The notes under the pieces are model-generated. The model was not told the origin of the DNA, ran no database searches, and was given only the letters and a program-made list of their open reading frames with translations. Shown here one piece after another: positions 17,969-25,843 of a DNA stretch of 64,000 nucleotides. Origin of the DNA: Thermoactinomyces daqus (lineage in GTDB: Bacteria; Bacillota; Bacilli; Thermoactinomycetales; Thermoactinomycetaceae). Position numbers and translations under genes: made by a program. Position 1 is the stretch's first letter. Each line of letters opens with the position of its first letter. The stretch covers positions 1-64,000 of the forward strand of contig NZ_JPST01000005.1 in assembly GCF_000763315.1 (NCBI RefSeq). Reading direction: 5' to 3'.

Positions 17969-19699
17969 TTATAATCCAAGCGGTTTTTTATAGTAGGACT
18001 TCCGCATGCGTGTTCCGCCCGCAAGGTTTACGCAACTCGCGAGCGCGTCCGGGAGATCGTCGTGATCTCCGCTAGGAAACATTTCCAACTGTTCGATTAG
18101 TAAATGCTGATGCCGCATAAGTCGGAGCGTTCCGTTCTCAAAAAGTGGCTCTAAAACGTCGATGCGATCTTCCTTTTTCCCTGCCTGATATGGAACGGGC
18201 TTTAATTTTGTCGTATAGTGCCCCGCCTTCGTAAGTGCCGTCCGAAGTTGGACGTAGTAGTCATGCTGCGCCTGAATCGTCTCGACGCCAAATATCCGCG
18301 GATTATACTTTTGTATTAAATCGATCGCGGCGGTCATCGCGACCGATGCCGGGCACTGTTTCGCCCAGGTTTCGCGGACATAAAGGACGCCCGTACGACG
18401 GCATCGCCCGATAATGACAATCGCATTATAGTCGGAACCGCGCTTTTTGCCGACTGCAGGGTCCCAAAAGCCGTAATACTCGAGTGTGATCGGCTTTTTC
18501 GTTTTCTCATCGATGAGATCCTTATAATCAAAGTAAATAAATGTCTCCGGTCGAAAGCGTTGTGACTCCTCGTCGATAGGGTTGTTTTGATACTCGGAGT
18601 TAAACGCCTTCGTCCCGCGCTCGACCTTCTCGACCATGAGATCGAAATATGACCAGCGATATTCCCAAAGAACGCGAGCGCCTCGGAGCATCTCGTCTCG
18701 ATTCTCCTCGTATAGTCGCCGCGCCTTCTCCATTCGGTCGGGATCGGTACGATTGCGAAGAATCTCCGCGAATTGATCCCATAAGTCGGTACGCTCGGCC
18801 GGCTGGACAATCGCGCGGTATATTTTCGACTTAAAATCGGCGCTATTCAAAACATACGGGAGCAGTCCGTTTACATGGACGATCGTCCCCATATAAACAA
18901 ACGCGGTCTCTTTGTCTCCGATCGGCATTACGACCTTATTCAACCATTCGAGGTTTTTCTCGCGTAAATCCGCCGTATTCGTATTCTTCGCGGATTCCAA
19001 GTCGTCAAGAATCACGAGATCCGGCTGATACGATTTATTCCGCTTCCCGCGGAGCTGCTTACCCATTGATGACGCCTCGACGAGTATCCCGGTATGCGTC
19101 AAAAACGCCTCCTGATTATCGCGCTCATTCTTCCGCGGGTTAACCTCGAGAAGCGAGCCGAAGTCGTTGCGGAGCTTCGCGTTATGCTTCAATTGGTCCG
19201 CAATCCACTCGACGAACTTCTGCGCCATCCCGTCGGTTTCGGAAATGATGAGAATATATTTCCGCTTGTTATATACGACTTCATGGAGCGGAAAGCAGTT
19301 CGAAAGATAAGCCGATTTCGCGTGCCCCCGAGGTGCAGCGTACGCGACCTTTTTCAGCTCGCGCCGCGTGACCTGACGGAGCATGTCGCACAATTCCCGG
19401 TGAAACTCGGGCGCGTCGTCCATCGTAAAGTTAGGATCGGGGACGAGGTTCGTCTCGTTCTCCGGGTTACGGTTCGCGCTGAAATACTCGTACATGAAAT
19501 AGAGGATGTCTTCCTCCGCGCGGTCGATGCGCTGGAGTACCTTTAATTCCTCGAGATTATCAATGTACGTCTTAAGCTCGCGCTCACTGAGACCGCTCTC
19601 CTTACGCTTCTTTTTCTCGAGCAGGTCGTTATATTCTTCGAGTAACTTCATTCTCGCGCGCCGCTTCTCGCGGTCGATCCGTTCTTTGTAGTCGAGCAC
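17969..19699 (-). CDS. terL: Terminase large subunit
   Basis: 576 residues from the proposed GTG. TerL is the ATPase-nuclease that packages DNA through the portal. The P-loop is APRGHAKSAYLS (~residue 125), Walker B is LVILDDLESAK, and the nuclease domain shows GFWDPAVGKKRGSDY and the late DHDDLPDALAS. The GTG at 19699 was preferred to an ATG at 19759 because AAAGGAGGCG lies 6-7 bp upstream and the upstream gene stops at 19714, just before it. The large insert separating terL from terS (about 3.6 kb) is unusual. Confidence 0.94.
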   Translation of the reverse strand: MLDYKERIDREKRRARMKLLEEYNDLLEKKKRKESGLSERELKTYIDNLEELKVLQRIDRAEEDILYFMYEYFSANRNPENETNLVPDPNFTMDDAPEFHRELCDMLRQVTRRELKKVAYAAPRGHAKSAYLSNCFPLHEVVYNKRKYILIISETDGMAQKFVEWIADQLKHNAKLRNDFGSLLEVNPRKNERDNQEAFLTHTGILVEASSMGKQLRGKRNKSYQPDLVILDDLESAKNTNTADLREKNLEWLNKVVMPIGDKETAFVYMGTIVHVNGLLPYVLNSADFKSKIYRAIVQPAERTDLWDQFAEILRNRTDPDRMEKARRLYEENRDEMLRGARVLWEYRWSYFDLMVEKVERGTKAFNSEYQNNPIDEESQRFRPETFIYFDYKDLIDEKTKKPITLEYYGFWDPAVGKKRGSDYNAIVIIGRCRRTGVLYVRETWAKQCPASVAMTAAIDLIQKYNPRIFGVETIQAQHDYYVQLRTALTKAGHYTTKLKPVPYQAGKKEDRIDVLEPLFENGTLRLMRHQHLLIEQLEMFPSGDHDDLPDALASCVNLAGGTRMRKSYYKKPLGL

Positions 19700-19713
19700 G
19701 TCCCCGCCTCCTT

Positions 19714-19902
19714 TCATCCGAGAAATGCTTTCCGATAACTCTCGACGTGCTGCAGCCATTTTCGATATGCGTCCTCATATAGCTTTTTATCGCGGAGTGA
19801 TCGACTTTTCTCCATCTGCGCCCGCGCTTTGTCGAGCTGGTTCTTTAGCTGACGCCCTTGCTGGCCGAGCGTGCGGAGCATGCGATGCTCGCGATCGTCC
19901 AT
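19714..19902 (-). CDS. Small coiled-coil protein upstream of terL
   Basis: 62 residues, strongly helical and charged (LGQQGRQLKNQLDKARAQM). Its stop codon is followed at once by the terL ribosome site, so the two are coupled. An in-frame ATG at 19956 has no ribosome site; ATG 19902 has GAGAGG upstream. Unrecognised; a packaging accessory role is inferred from place only. Confidence 0.6.
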   Translation of the reverse strand: MDDREHRMLRTLGQQGRQLKNQLDKARAQMEKSRSLRDKKLYEDAYRKWLQHVESYRKAFLG

Positions 19903-20088
19903 TTTCGCATCATCCTCTCGTGTAAAATCGCCTTCTATTTTTCGATCTAAGCGCATTTATTTTCGCTCTGGTATGGTAGGTATCGGCGCGAATTAATCGC
20001 GCTGATAACCGCATTAGATTCGCTCTGAGCGCGTTTTAAAAGGCCACCTTGAGGCGGCGCGTGTTATGTATATGCGCAGATAAAAGCG

Positions 20089-20114
20089 CAACAAAAAAGA
20101 CCGCTTCAGCGGTC
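20089..20114 (-). terminator. Rho-independent terminator
   Basis: On the minus strand GACCGCTGAAGCGGTC is followed by TTTTTTG. The stem includes the stop codon of the 178-residue gene upstream, so that gene is at the end of its own transcript and terL is expressed from a separate or read-through transcript. Confidence 0.85.
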
Positions 20115-20649
20115 ATGCGGTTGTGGTAGGCGTTTTATTCAGCGCCTCCGCAAGGTTATGTAAAGCTTCATAGTCGCCATATTGGATTGGATACGCCTGG
20201 CGGTCGTTATTGTAGTAAGTCGCGACTCTTGATTTATCGTTATATGGATATCGTTCCCATAGCCAGCGCATATTTACGACGATGTCGCGCTTATGCCCTG
20301 TACACCATACTCCGGCGTGATACAAACCGACCTTTTGCTCATAAAATTGTTCGAGGCTGATCTCTCCGCTAACCCTCTTTACGTAGAAATCAACAGCCCG
20401 CGGAGGAAAACCAAGCGCAAGACCCAAAATGCGGTGAAATTCTGCGCTATCCCGAGGGATTTTTACGACTGCTTCTGCAAACTCATTACGCGACTGCTCG
20501 TCGCGAAAGAATATATCGTACCCAGGAAAAACAGAAAAACGCGGGAATCTTTCGAGTTTTCTCAATACATCAATCGGTACTCGGGACATGTTTTCGTAGC
20601 AAGACGGCTTAATTCCCGCGAGAAACGATTCGGCTGGCATCAATTCCAT
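20113..20649 (-). CDS. Hypothetical protein, 178 residues
   Basis: Not recognised. The protein is soluble, rich in aromatic residues (WLWERYPYNDKSRVATYY, FYEQKVGLYHAGVWCTG), with GGAGG before ATG 20649. It lies in the insert between terS and terL with the deacetylase gene and ends on a terminator, so this insert looks like cargo ('moron') DNA. Confidence 0.75.
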   Translation of the reverse strand: MELMPAESFLAGIKPSCYENMSRVPIDVLRKLERFPRFSVFPGYDIFFRDEQSRNEFAEAVVKIPRDSAEFHRILGLALGFPPRAVDFYVKRVSGEISLEQFYEQKVGLYHAGVWCTGHKRDIVVNMRWLWERYPYNDKSRVATYYNNDRQAYPIQYGDYEALHNLAEALNKTPTTTA

Positions 20650-20701
20650 GAGCGAACCTCCGTTTAATTTGATCCGCTCTCGATTATAACATCTTGTCGA
20701 C

Positions 20702-20824
20702 TTATTTCATAGTCGAGAAATCCTCGCGACCGCATTCCGGGCAGTAAACGACGCCGTTGCTCGTTTCTTTGCATTCGCCCGGACAGCTCGAGTCGAAGCA
20801 GCAGGAGCGCACGAATTTATCCAT
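20702..20824 (-). CDS. 40-residue Cys-rich zinc-ribbon peptide
   Basis: The peptide reads MDKFVRSCCFDSSCPGEC, then VVYCPECGRED. Eight Cys, ending in a CPEC knuckle, suggest zinc binding. The ribosome site GAGGAGGTGAAAT is strong. It lies between the deacetylase and the 178-residue gene in the same direction. Confidence 0.7.
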   Translation of the reverse strand: MDKFVRSCCFDSSCPGECKETSNGVVYCPECGREDFSTMK

Positions 20825-20854
20825 CGATTTCACCTCCTCTCAATCATCGCTCGT

Positions 20855-21736
20855 TTAGTTGTAATGATAGTAAATATCGCGTTTACTCTCGAAATAGTCG
20901 AACTGAGTCGGTACGCTATGATATCCGTTAGCATAGCGCCCGTGTGCGGGATCGAACGTTTTGTAATATGTGATCGCCTTTTCGATGTACCACCAATCGT
21001 AAGACGGGTCGGTGAGCACGCCGTGATAGAGTGTTCGCGGCGGTGTAGCGTCGGCCATCCGCGAAGCGATCGACCAGAAATAGACGGTCCCGACGTTTCC
21101 GAGCTCGCCGTTTACCTTCATATCGTGCAGAACGCGACCGAGCATTGCATGATCCGCGTGAACATCGCCCCAGGACGTCGTCCGAATGTCCGCGGTAGGA
21201 TAGAGCGCGTGGTATTTCGCGATTAAAGCGTGTACGTCTGAATACGTAAAGCCATCATTCGGAAGGTGCTCGATGTAAATCCGGCTGGACGGCGTGCCAT
21301 ACGCGCCCCCAGCTACGCGAATAAAATCGTCGATTCGTGTCTGCGCGAATTTAGTCATCGTAAGATATCCGTCCGCGTAATGCTCCGCGATCGGATTGTG
21401 ATAGCGCTTGTGGTAGTGGCAATAGACCGCACCGGATGTCGGTGCGTTGTAGCTCTCCGCGTCATATTGGCCGTTTGCTACTTCGCGAGCCTTCGAGTGC
21501 TTTCCGTCGGATGCGAGGACGAGGATCACCGGCCGTCCTTCGTGAATGCGATTCCGTATATCGATCGACATCGAGAGCGTCTCATCGTCTGCGTGAGGCA
21601 CGAGATAAACGACTGGAGTTCCCGCGGCGTGTACCTGCGCGGGATCATGCGCATAGATCATCGCGGAAAACGTCAGCGCTACGGAGGCCAGCGCCGCTTT
21701 ATATGCGCATCTAATCGCATCCCTAACGTTTATCAT
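20855..21736 (-). CDS. Secreted PIG-L/LmbE-family deacetylase
   Basis: 293 residues. The N-terminus (MINVRDAIRCAYKAALASV and a hydrophobic stretch to VHAAG) is a signal peptide. The mature protein opens with VVYLVPHADDETLSMSIDI, the zinc-site motif of the PIG-L family, with later IEHLPNDGFTYSDVH and SWGDVHADHAMLG supplying further His/Asp ligands. Family members remove acetyl groups from N-acetylglucosamine-type sugars. A secreted copy would act outside the membrane, on peptidoglycan or another glycan. ATG 21736 follows AAAGGAGG; a longer frame to 21802 has no ribosome site. It is uncommon as phage cargo. Confidence 0.88.
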   Translation of the reverse strand: MINVRDAIRCAYKAALASVALTFSAMIYAHDPAQVHAAGTPVVYLVPHADDETLSMSIDIRNRIHEGRPVILVLASDGKHSKAREVANGQYDAESYNAPTSGAVYCHYHKRYHNPIAEHYADGYLTMTKFAQTRIDDFIRVAGGAYGTPSSRIYIEHLPNDGFTYSDVHALIAKYHALYPTADIRTTSWGDVHADHAMLGRVLHDMKVNGELGNVGTVYFWSIASRMADATPPRTLYHGVLTDPSYDWWYIEKAITYYKTFDPAHGRYANGYHSVPTQFDYFESKRDIYYHYN

Positions 21737-21983
21737 TTTCGGCTGCCTCCTTTTGCGCGAGATCATGCGCGAGATTCTTAACGAGGCATTCAAGCGCGGC
21801 AATCCTGTCCGCGTGTTCGTCGCCTGTTTTTCGTACCCTACAAACGCGACTTATCGATCCGTATTGCCCGTCGTGCATCTTAACGCTTACGAATAGATCG
21901 CCCAACTGCTCGCAGTATTTGATCGAGTGATTTCGGTCGATTTTCTCGACTAACTCGGCGATCACGTCTCGCGGTCTATCCAT
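21723..21983 (-). CDS. Hypothetical protein, 86 residues
   Basis: Not recognised. It has a C-terminal helix (LECLVKNLAHDLAQKEAAEN) and a strong ribosome site (GAGAGGAGG). Its 3' end overlaps the start of the deacetylase gene, so the two are co-translated. Confidence 0.72.
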   Translation of the reverse strand: MDRPRDVIAELVEKIDRNHSIKYCEQLGDLFVSVKMHDGQYGSISRVCRVRKTGDEHADRIAALECLVKNLAHDLAQKEAAENDKR

Positions 21984-22712
21984 CGCAAAATCCTCCTCTC
22001 GCGGCGACCTCCGAATCTCGGAACCCGTCGCGTATTTTTTGTTGGCGTTAGCTCCCGAGCCCTGCCGGGGTGTGGGGGCGGTGTGGGGGACTTAACGCTC
22101 ACCGTCCGTGCCGTTCGCTGACTGCAAAGCGAATCAAAAGCGTTTTTCGTTTCGATTGAAGCAAAACGAAAAAGTCAAAGCGAAAAGACAATCAAACGAA
22201 CAAGCAACAAGCGAATGATGCAACGAGCGATATGCGCTGAGCCTAAACGCTGAGTCAAGCGCAACGACAACGAGCATCAAGCATTGGTCCAAGCGCAAGG
22301 CATAGCGCATGCGGATGCGGTAGGCAGGCGCGCTAGGCTTGGCGCTTTCCCTTCCGCGACTCCCTGCCCGTACCCTAGTCGCATACCCAATTATTCGTAA
22401 TCCATTTCGATTTTATGTCGCGTTATATTCACGTACTATTTATACGCGTATTATTCGCGCGTACGATCGCGATTGCCGGAGCGCTTAATTCGTCTAGGTT
22501 TGCGCGATCGATTAGGCGCGCATTATTACGGATAATACGCGGGTATATCCGCAATTATTGCGCCTGCCTCCGCCGAAAAAGCGCCCGAATCCCGCTTAAA
22601 ATCTGGCCTCGTCTATCCTCCCCCGATATTTTTCATCGGTCTGTTCGTCCGGCAGGACGAGCGGATTTTTGACGGCTAAATCATATCGAATCTTACCAAA
22701 ACGGCACCGCGA
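21984..22712. other. 729-bp stretch without a supported gene; candidate packaging-site or RNA region
   Basis: Three unlike parts follow each other. About 22067-22091 is a G-tract (GGGGTGTGGGGGCGGTGTGG). About 22120-22320 is an A-rich, T-poor strand with AAGCG/CAAGC repeated many times. About 22380-22600 is rich in CGCG-type short palindromes (for example GCGCGATCGATTAGGCGCGC). A frame on the plus strand at 22415-22672 has no ribosome site and odd composition. The place, between terS and terL, would suit a cos or pac site. Confidence 0.5.
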
Positions 22713-22973
22713 CTATACGCCGCCCAAACGACGAAGAAGGCGCTTTACTCTTTTCATCGCGCCAGGCTTCGTCTGCTTCGCGAGCCACTTATCGCGCGCC
22801 TTGTTATTTTCGACTAAAGCGAGGACCATCACGTAAATATCATCTGCGCGGAACTCAGCGCGAATGAGCCGCTTGATCGTTCCGAGATACTCGCGCTTAA
22901 TGCGATCGCGAGACATACCCGCGCTTTGGCTGATGTGCGTAACTAAAAGCGCTAACTCCTCGCTGTTCATCAT
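22713..22973 (-). CDS. Hypothetical protein, 86 residues
   Basis: Basic and helical, with an Arg/Lys C-terminus (MKRVKRLLRRLGGV). It has GAGGTG before ATG 22973. Not recognised; it belongs to the leftward small-gene series downstream of terS. Confidence 0.65.
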   Translation of the reverse strand: MMNSEELALLVTHISQSAGMSRDRIKREYLGTIKRLIRAEFRADDIYVMVLALVENNKARDKWLAKQTKPGAMKRVKRLLRRLGGV

Positions 22974-23002
22974 GATATCACCTCAAACAAAAAGAGGTTC
23001 TA

Positions 23003-23176
23003 TTACTTCGGCTCAACATGAATGCGAACGCCGTCGATGTACTCATACCCATTGGCATCGCAGTCATAAGAGAAGTAAATTTCCGATACAAAAAATTTCC
23101 CCATATCCTGACCCTGAATGCCTATATATTGCAAGACTGCTTTGAATACATCATCTTTGTCTAGATGGATATACAT
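23003..23176 (-). CDS. 57-residue hypothetical protein
   Basis: Starts MYIHLDKDDVFKAVLQYIG and contains FYFSYDC-like acidic and aromatic residues (VSEIYFSYDCDANGYEYID). The ATG lies 3 bp after the stop of a 25-residue frame upstream, so translation is probably coupled; its own ribosome site is weak (GGGGGTG). Confidence 0.6.
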   Translation of the reverse strand: MYIHLDKDDVFKAVLQYIGIQGQDMGKFFVSEIYFSYDCDANGYEYIDGVRIHVEPK

Positions 23177-23179
23177 ATT

Positions 23180-23257
23180 TCACACCCCCGATAAAAAGGA
23201 CACAATTTCGTCCTTGCTTACGAATAAAATAAATAGCGTCAAAACCGTGTCATTCAT
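23180..23257 (-). CDS. 25-residue hydrophobic peptide
   Basis: MNDTVLTLFILFVSKDEIVS and a short tail. The ribosome site AAGGAGGACGAC is strong and the ATG overlaps the stop of the next upstream peptide (ATGA). Very short, so it could be a translational link rather than a functional product. Confidence 0.45.
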   Translation of the reverse strand: MNDTVLTLFILFVSKDEIVSFLSGV

Positions 23258-23349
23258 TTGTCGTCCTCCTTCCGATCTTTCGCGAACGGTCCGATTAGCA
23301 AAACGAGCCCGATCGCGATAAGGAGCCCGCCGATAAAATAAGCGCCCAT
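23254..23349 (-). CDS. 31-residue membrane peptide
   Basis: One membrane helix (MGAYFIGGLLIAIGLVLLIG) and a charged tail ending DRKEDDK. The GAAGGAGGAC coding the tail is also the ribosome site of the next peptide. It lies directly after terS, with GGAGGG before its ATG. Confidence 0.6.
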   Translation of the reverse strand: MGAYFIGGLLIAIGLVLLIGPFAKDRKEDDK

Positions 23350-23351
23350 CG

Positions 23352-23765
23352 TTAACCCTCCGCTCCGTCGAGCTCGCGCTTTAATTTTTCGAGCTGAGCC
23401 TCGAGCGATTCGGAGTCGCGCTTGTCCTCGATCGTTTGCTCGACTTCGTGCCGTTCCGTAAGTTTGCCTTGCGATTTAAGGAAAATCTCGACGGCGCGGG
23501 TATTATTGCGCTTTAACTGCGTCTCGAGCGCCTTAATCGCGAGTCCATATAAGTCGTTAAGGAATTGATCGCGGTAATATTCGATCAAGTCGCGGAAATC
23601 TTCGTTTTTATGCAGCCAATTCCAGACGGAGTTATAATGCACTCCGACTTTTTGCGCGACTTCTCTTTGCGTCATTTTATTGTGCGGATCAGCAAGAAGC
23701 ATCGCGGCCTCAATTTGTTCCGCGCTTAGCTTCGTTAGATCCGGTTTACGTCCCCTTTTAGCCAC
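23352..23765 (-). CDS. terS: Terminase small subunit
   Basis: 137 residues. TerS binds the packaging site and recruits TerL. The N-terminal part is the phBC6A51-type helix-turn-helix (MTQREVAQKVGVHYNSVWNW), followed by helical NDLYGLAIKALETQLKRNN and GKLTERHEVEQT, then a charged coiled coil. GTG 23765 follows AAAGGAGGG. It is separated from terL by about 3.6 kb of small genes and cargo. Confidence 0.86.
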   Translation of the reverse strand: MAKRGRKPDLTKLSAEQIEAAMLLADPHNKMTQREVAQKVGVHYNSVWNWLHKNEDFRDLIEYYRDQFLNDLYGLAIKALETQLKRNNTRAVEIFLKSQGKLTERHEVEQTIEDKRDSESLEAQLEKLKRELDGAEG

Positions 23766-23810
23766 CGTGCGCCCTCCTTTCCGTGAAAATAATAGTTACG
23801 CATATAGTCG

Positions 23811-23975
23811 TTAAGCTCGCGGCCAAAAAATAATAACGCCGATTATCTCGTCGGTTTCTTCGGACTTTCGCAAGAAAACGCCTGGATATACCTCGTCCTC
23901 ATAACCAGGCGCTACCGAACCGAAGAAAATATATAATACGTCATGCTCCTCGTCGTATCGAACCGTCTCGCTCAT
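23811..23975 (-). CDS. DUF2283-like small protein
   Basis: 54 residues. VRYDEEHDVLYIFFGSV, PGVFLRKSEETDEIIG and VIIF match the short beta-rich DUF2283 pattern (YDxxxDVLYI...PG...). DUF2283 proteins often accompany toxin-antitoxin or phage genes and their function is unknown. GGAGGG precedes the ATG. It is the first gene after a strong terminator. Confidence 0.72.
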   Translation of the reverse strand: MSETVRYDEEHDVLYIFFGSVAPGYEDEVYPGVFLRKSEETDEIIGVIIFWPRA

Positions 23976-23992
23976 CGATTATCCCTCCAAAC

Positions 23993-24041
23993 GAAAAAAG
24001 CCCCCGCGAGAAAGGGACGCGTTGAGCATCCCGTCGCGGGG
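23993..24041 (-). terminator. Rho-independent terminator dividing early and late regions
   Basis: CCCCGCGA pairs with TCGCGGGG, with an inner CGGGATG/CGTCCC pairing, then GCTTTTTTCG on the minus strand. It separates the small early genes from terS and the late genes. Between it and the next gene (24042-24238) I see only a possible 13-codon frame with a good ribosome site at 24077-24118. Confidence 0.85.
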
Positions 24042-24238
24042 TTATGAAGTTTTGAAGTTTTACATGCGATTCGATCAGGTTTCGATCGGCTCCGGGTCTC
24101 CTTTATAGCGGATCATGATCGCGGCCTCCTTTCGCGAGGGTAGCGGACGCTTCGCTTAATAGTCGCGACTATGGTACGGACAAACTCGCGACATAGCAAT
24201 CGATGAAGCTATGCGGATGTCTGCTGGCGTGACTGCGG

Positions 24239-24538
24239 TCATCGCTCTTTTAATTTGCGGAAAGTCTCGTCGTATTCGTCAAATATGCGCTCAAGCTCTT
24301 TAAGCGCATCAGATTCATGCGGATAATATTGCGCGGCATTGATTCCATATGCGTGCTCCTCGACAACGCGCGCGAGATAGTTGCGTAACTCGTAAATGCG
24401 CTTAATCTCCGCGGTGATCTCCTCGCGTTCTTCTGGAGGATATGAATAATACGTGCGAGTTAAGTTTTCCTTAAACGTAAAAAGACCGTTGATTAAGCGT
24501 TTAATATCATCGCGGGTTACCTCAACGGTAATATTCAT
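24239..24538 (-). CDS. Small helical early protein, paralogue family member
   Basis: 99 residues: N-terminal VEVTRDDIKRLINGLFTFK, a second long helix and a charged coiled end (ALKELERIFDEYDETFRKL). The pattern (beta strand, T-R/K-x-[DE]-[LI] helix, loop, second helix) recurs in the neighbours. The ribosome site GAAGAGGAGGAA is formed by the Glu codons ending the upstream gene. Confidence 0.7.
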   Translation of the reverse strand: MNITVEVTRDDIKRLINGLFTFKENLTRTYYSYPPEEREEITAEIKRIYELRNYLARVVEEHAYGINAAQYYPHESDALKELERIFDEYDETFRKLKER

Positions 24539-24541
24539 CGC

Positions 24542-24745
24542 TCATTCCTCCTCTTCTATATGCGCATTTAAAAGCGCTTGTATATAACCATATACGCGAT
24601 CCTGAAACTCCTTCATATCGAGGTAAACCTCGAGCTGATGGCGCATACGCTCCTCGGGAGTTCCACGCGTTTTGTCGCGCTGGTTTAAACGCTCTCGGGC
24701 TGCACGCAACCTTTCGCGGGACGGTTTATAGATGTGCATATCCAT
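24542..24745 (-). CDS. Small helical early protein ending in poly-Glu
   Basis: 67 residues, highly charged (RERLRAARERLNQRDKTRG), ending HIEEEE. Its GAAGAGGAGGAATGA end is also the next gene's ribosome site. Unrecognised. Confidence 0.68.
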   Translation of the reverse strand: MDMHIYKPSRERLRAARERLNQRDKTRGTPEERMRHQLEVYLDMKEFQDRVYGYIQALLNAHIEEEE

Positions 24746-24749
24746 CTCG

Positions 24750-24957
24750 TCATTCCTCCTCGCTCAAATATTCGTCAATCTCTTCGGCGAACCCGCGCCT
24801 TTATCATCTTGGCATCCAGTATGTCGAGATAAACAGTCGACCGTTCGCGGTCTTCTCGCACTTTACAAAATTCATCGCGATATTTTTGCGCCAGGACGTG
24901 AACGTATTCGTTAAGCGCATCGTGTACCAGCTTAAGATTATCTCCCGATATTTTCAT
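24750..24957 (-). pseudogene. Small early paralogue with a probable +1 frameshift
   Basis: The frame from ATG 24957 (MKISGDNLKLVHDALNEYV) runs to LDAKMIK and then goes out of register, stopping at 24775. One nucleotide over, the frame continues FAEEIDEYLSEEE to a stop at 24750, the same poly-Glu ending as its neighbours. One extra base in the GGCGCGGGTT stretch explains both. Either a mutation, a sequence error or a shift site; as read the product is 60 residues. Confidence 0.6.
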
Positions 24958-24960
24958 CGC

Positions 24961-25203
24961 TCACTCCTCCTCTTCTTTCTCGGGCTCCCACGCGTCCAGC
25001 TCTTCGGATAATCTCCGACTTAGATTTTGCAGCATGCGGAGAGTGCTCGAGAGAGACGCGAAGGTCGAATCATCGGCTAAGTAATACGCAATTATTTTCG
25101 CGCCATAGTCGGCGATCTCGCGGTGTTGCTGCACGATTAACATAGTGACTCCTGCGCGGAGAGCCTCGAGCTCCCTTTTCGAGAATTGCGCTTTTAAACT
25201 CAT
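24961..25203 (-). CDS. Small helical early protein, paralogue family member
   Basis: 80 residues. FSKRELEALRAGVTMLIVQQ is the first helix and LSSTLRMLQNLSRRLSEELD the second, ending KEEEE. It shares the two-helix plan of the 25208 and 25412 genes. Ribosome site GAGGAGGAA from the upstream Glu codons. Confidence 0.72.
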   Translation of the reverse strand: MSLKAQFSKRELEALRAGVTMLIVQQHREIADYGAKIIAYYLADDSTFASLSSTLRMLQNLSRRLSEELDAWEPEKEEEE

Positions 25204-25207
25204 CGTG

Positions 25208-25384
25208 TCATTCCTCCTCCGCTTGATAGCGATCGAATTTATTGGATAACTTTTTCAGCGCAAGTAATTTCGCCGTAACTTCGTCCTCCGTGGCACTACC
25301 TATATAAAAAGTTCCCGCGACTTGATTCGCTAAGAGATAGAGCGCCGTCCGTAAAAGCGCGACCTCCTCTTTCGTAAACTCCAT
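25208..25384 (-). CDS. Small helical early protein, paralogue family member
   Basis: 58 residues. FTKEEVALLRTALYLLANQV then VTAKLLALKKLSNKFDRY, ending AEEE. ATG 25384 is chosen because GAGGAGGAA lies upstream; this ribosome site is inside an eight-codon frame (MNAKNEEE) at 25389-25415, which keeps the poly-Glu pattern without a full gene. Confidence 0.72.
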   Translation of the reverse strand: MEFTKEEVALLRTALYLLANQVAGTFYIGSATEDEVTAKLLALKKLSNKFDRYQAEEE

Positions 25385-25411
25385 TCGATCATTCCTCCTC
25401 GTTTTTAGCAT

Positions 25412-25843
25412 TCATTTAACGCGAAACAAGCGCCGGACACCTTCGACAAATTCGCGCATAAGTTTTTCTAGCTCATAATCCCGCGCGTTTTGATAGTCTA
25501 AGTGGCGACTGATGAGACGATTTAACAGCGGCTCAATCACTGTGTGTTTAGATGCGCATACACCGTCGTAGTTATTCATGCGCATATACATGCGCATATA
25601 CTCGGTAAGGGCTTCGCAAATTAAAACGAGTTCGGGTCGCGTTAACTTTACCTCGATTGTCCCTGCGTTCATTACCCGCTCTCTTAAATCAGCGAATGTG
25701 TCGCTATGCTCGCGGATAAAGTCCTCGGCTTGACTGCTGGCGACCTCTTGCGCATCGTTTGCTTTCATCGTTTCTTTATAGGCGTTTAATTCTGCGTACA
25801 ACTCCTCGAGTTCTTCGCGCGTTTTGTCCTTCTCGTTTTCCAT
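25412..25843 (-). CDS. Small early protein with paralogue domain at C-terminus
   Basis: 143 residues. The first half is a charged coiled coil (KDKTREELEELYAELNAYK). The second repeats the neighbour motif (VKLTRPELVLICEALTEYM, then LLNRLISRHLDYQNARDYEL). ATG 25843 follows GAGGAGGAATGG; the longer open frame to 25963 lacks a ribosome site. Confidence 0.72.
   Translation of the reverse strand: MENEKDKTREELEELYAELNAYKETMKANDAQEVASSQAEDFIREHSDTFADLRERVMNAGTIEVKLTRPELVLICEALTEYMRMYMRMNNYDGVCASKHTVIEPLLNRLISRHLDYQNARDYELEKLMREFVEGVRRLFRVK

Noticed and set aside
22415-22672. Rightward 85-codon frame in the terS-terL gap
   Set aside because: No ribosome site, Arg-rich composition from CGCG palindromes, and wrong orientation for this region.
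24077-24118. 13-codon frame with strong ribosome site (MIRYKGDPEPIET)
   Set aside because: Too short to support as a gene; may be a leader peptide, but nothing downstream indicates attenuation.
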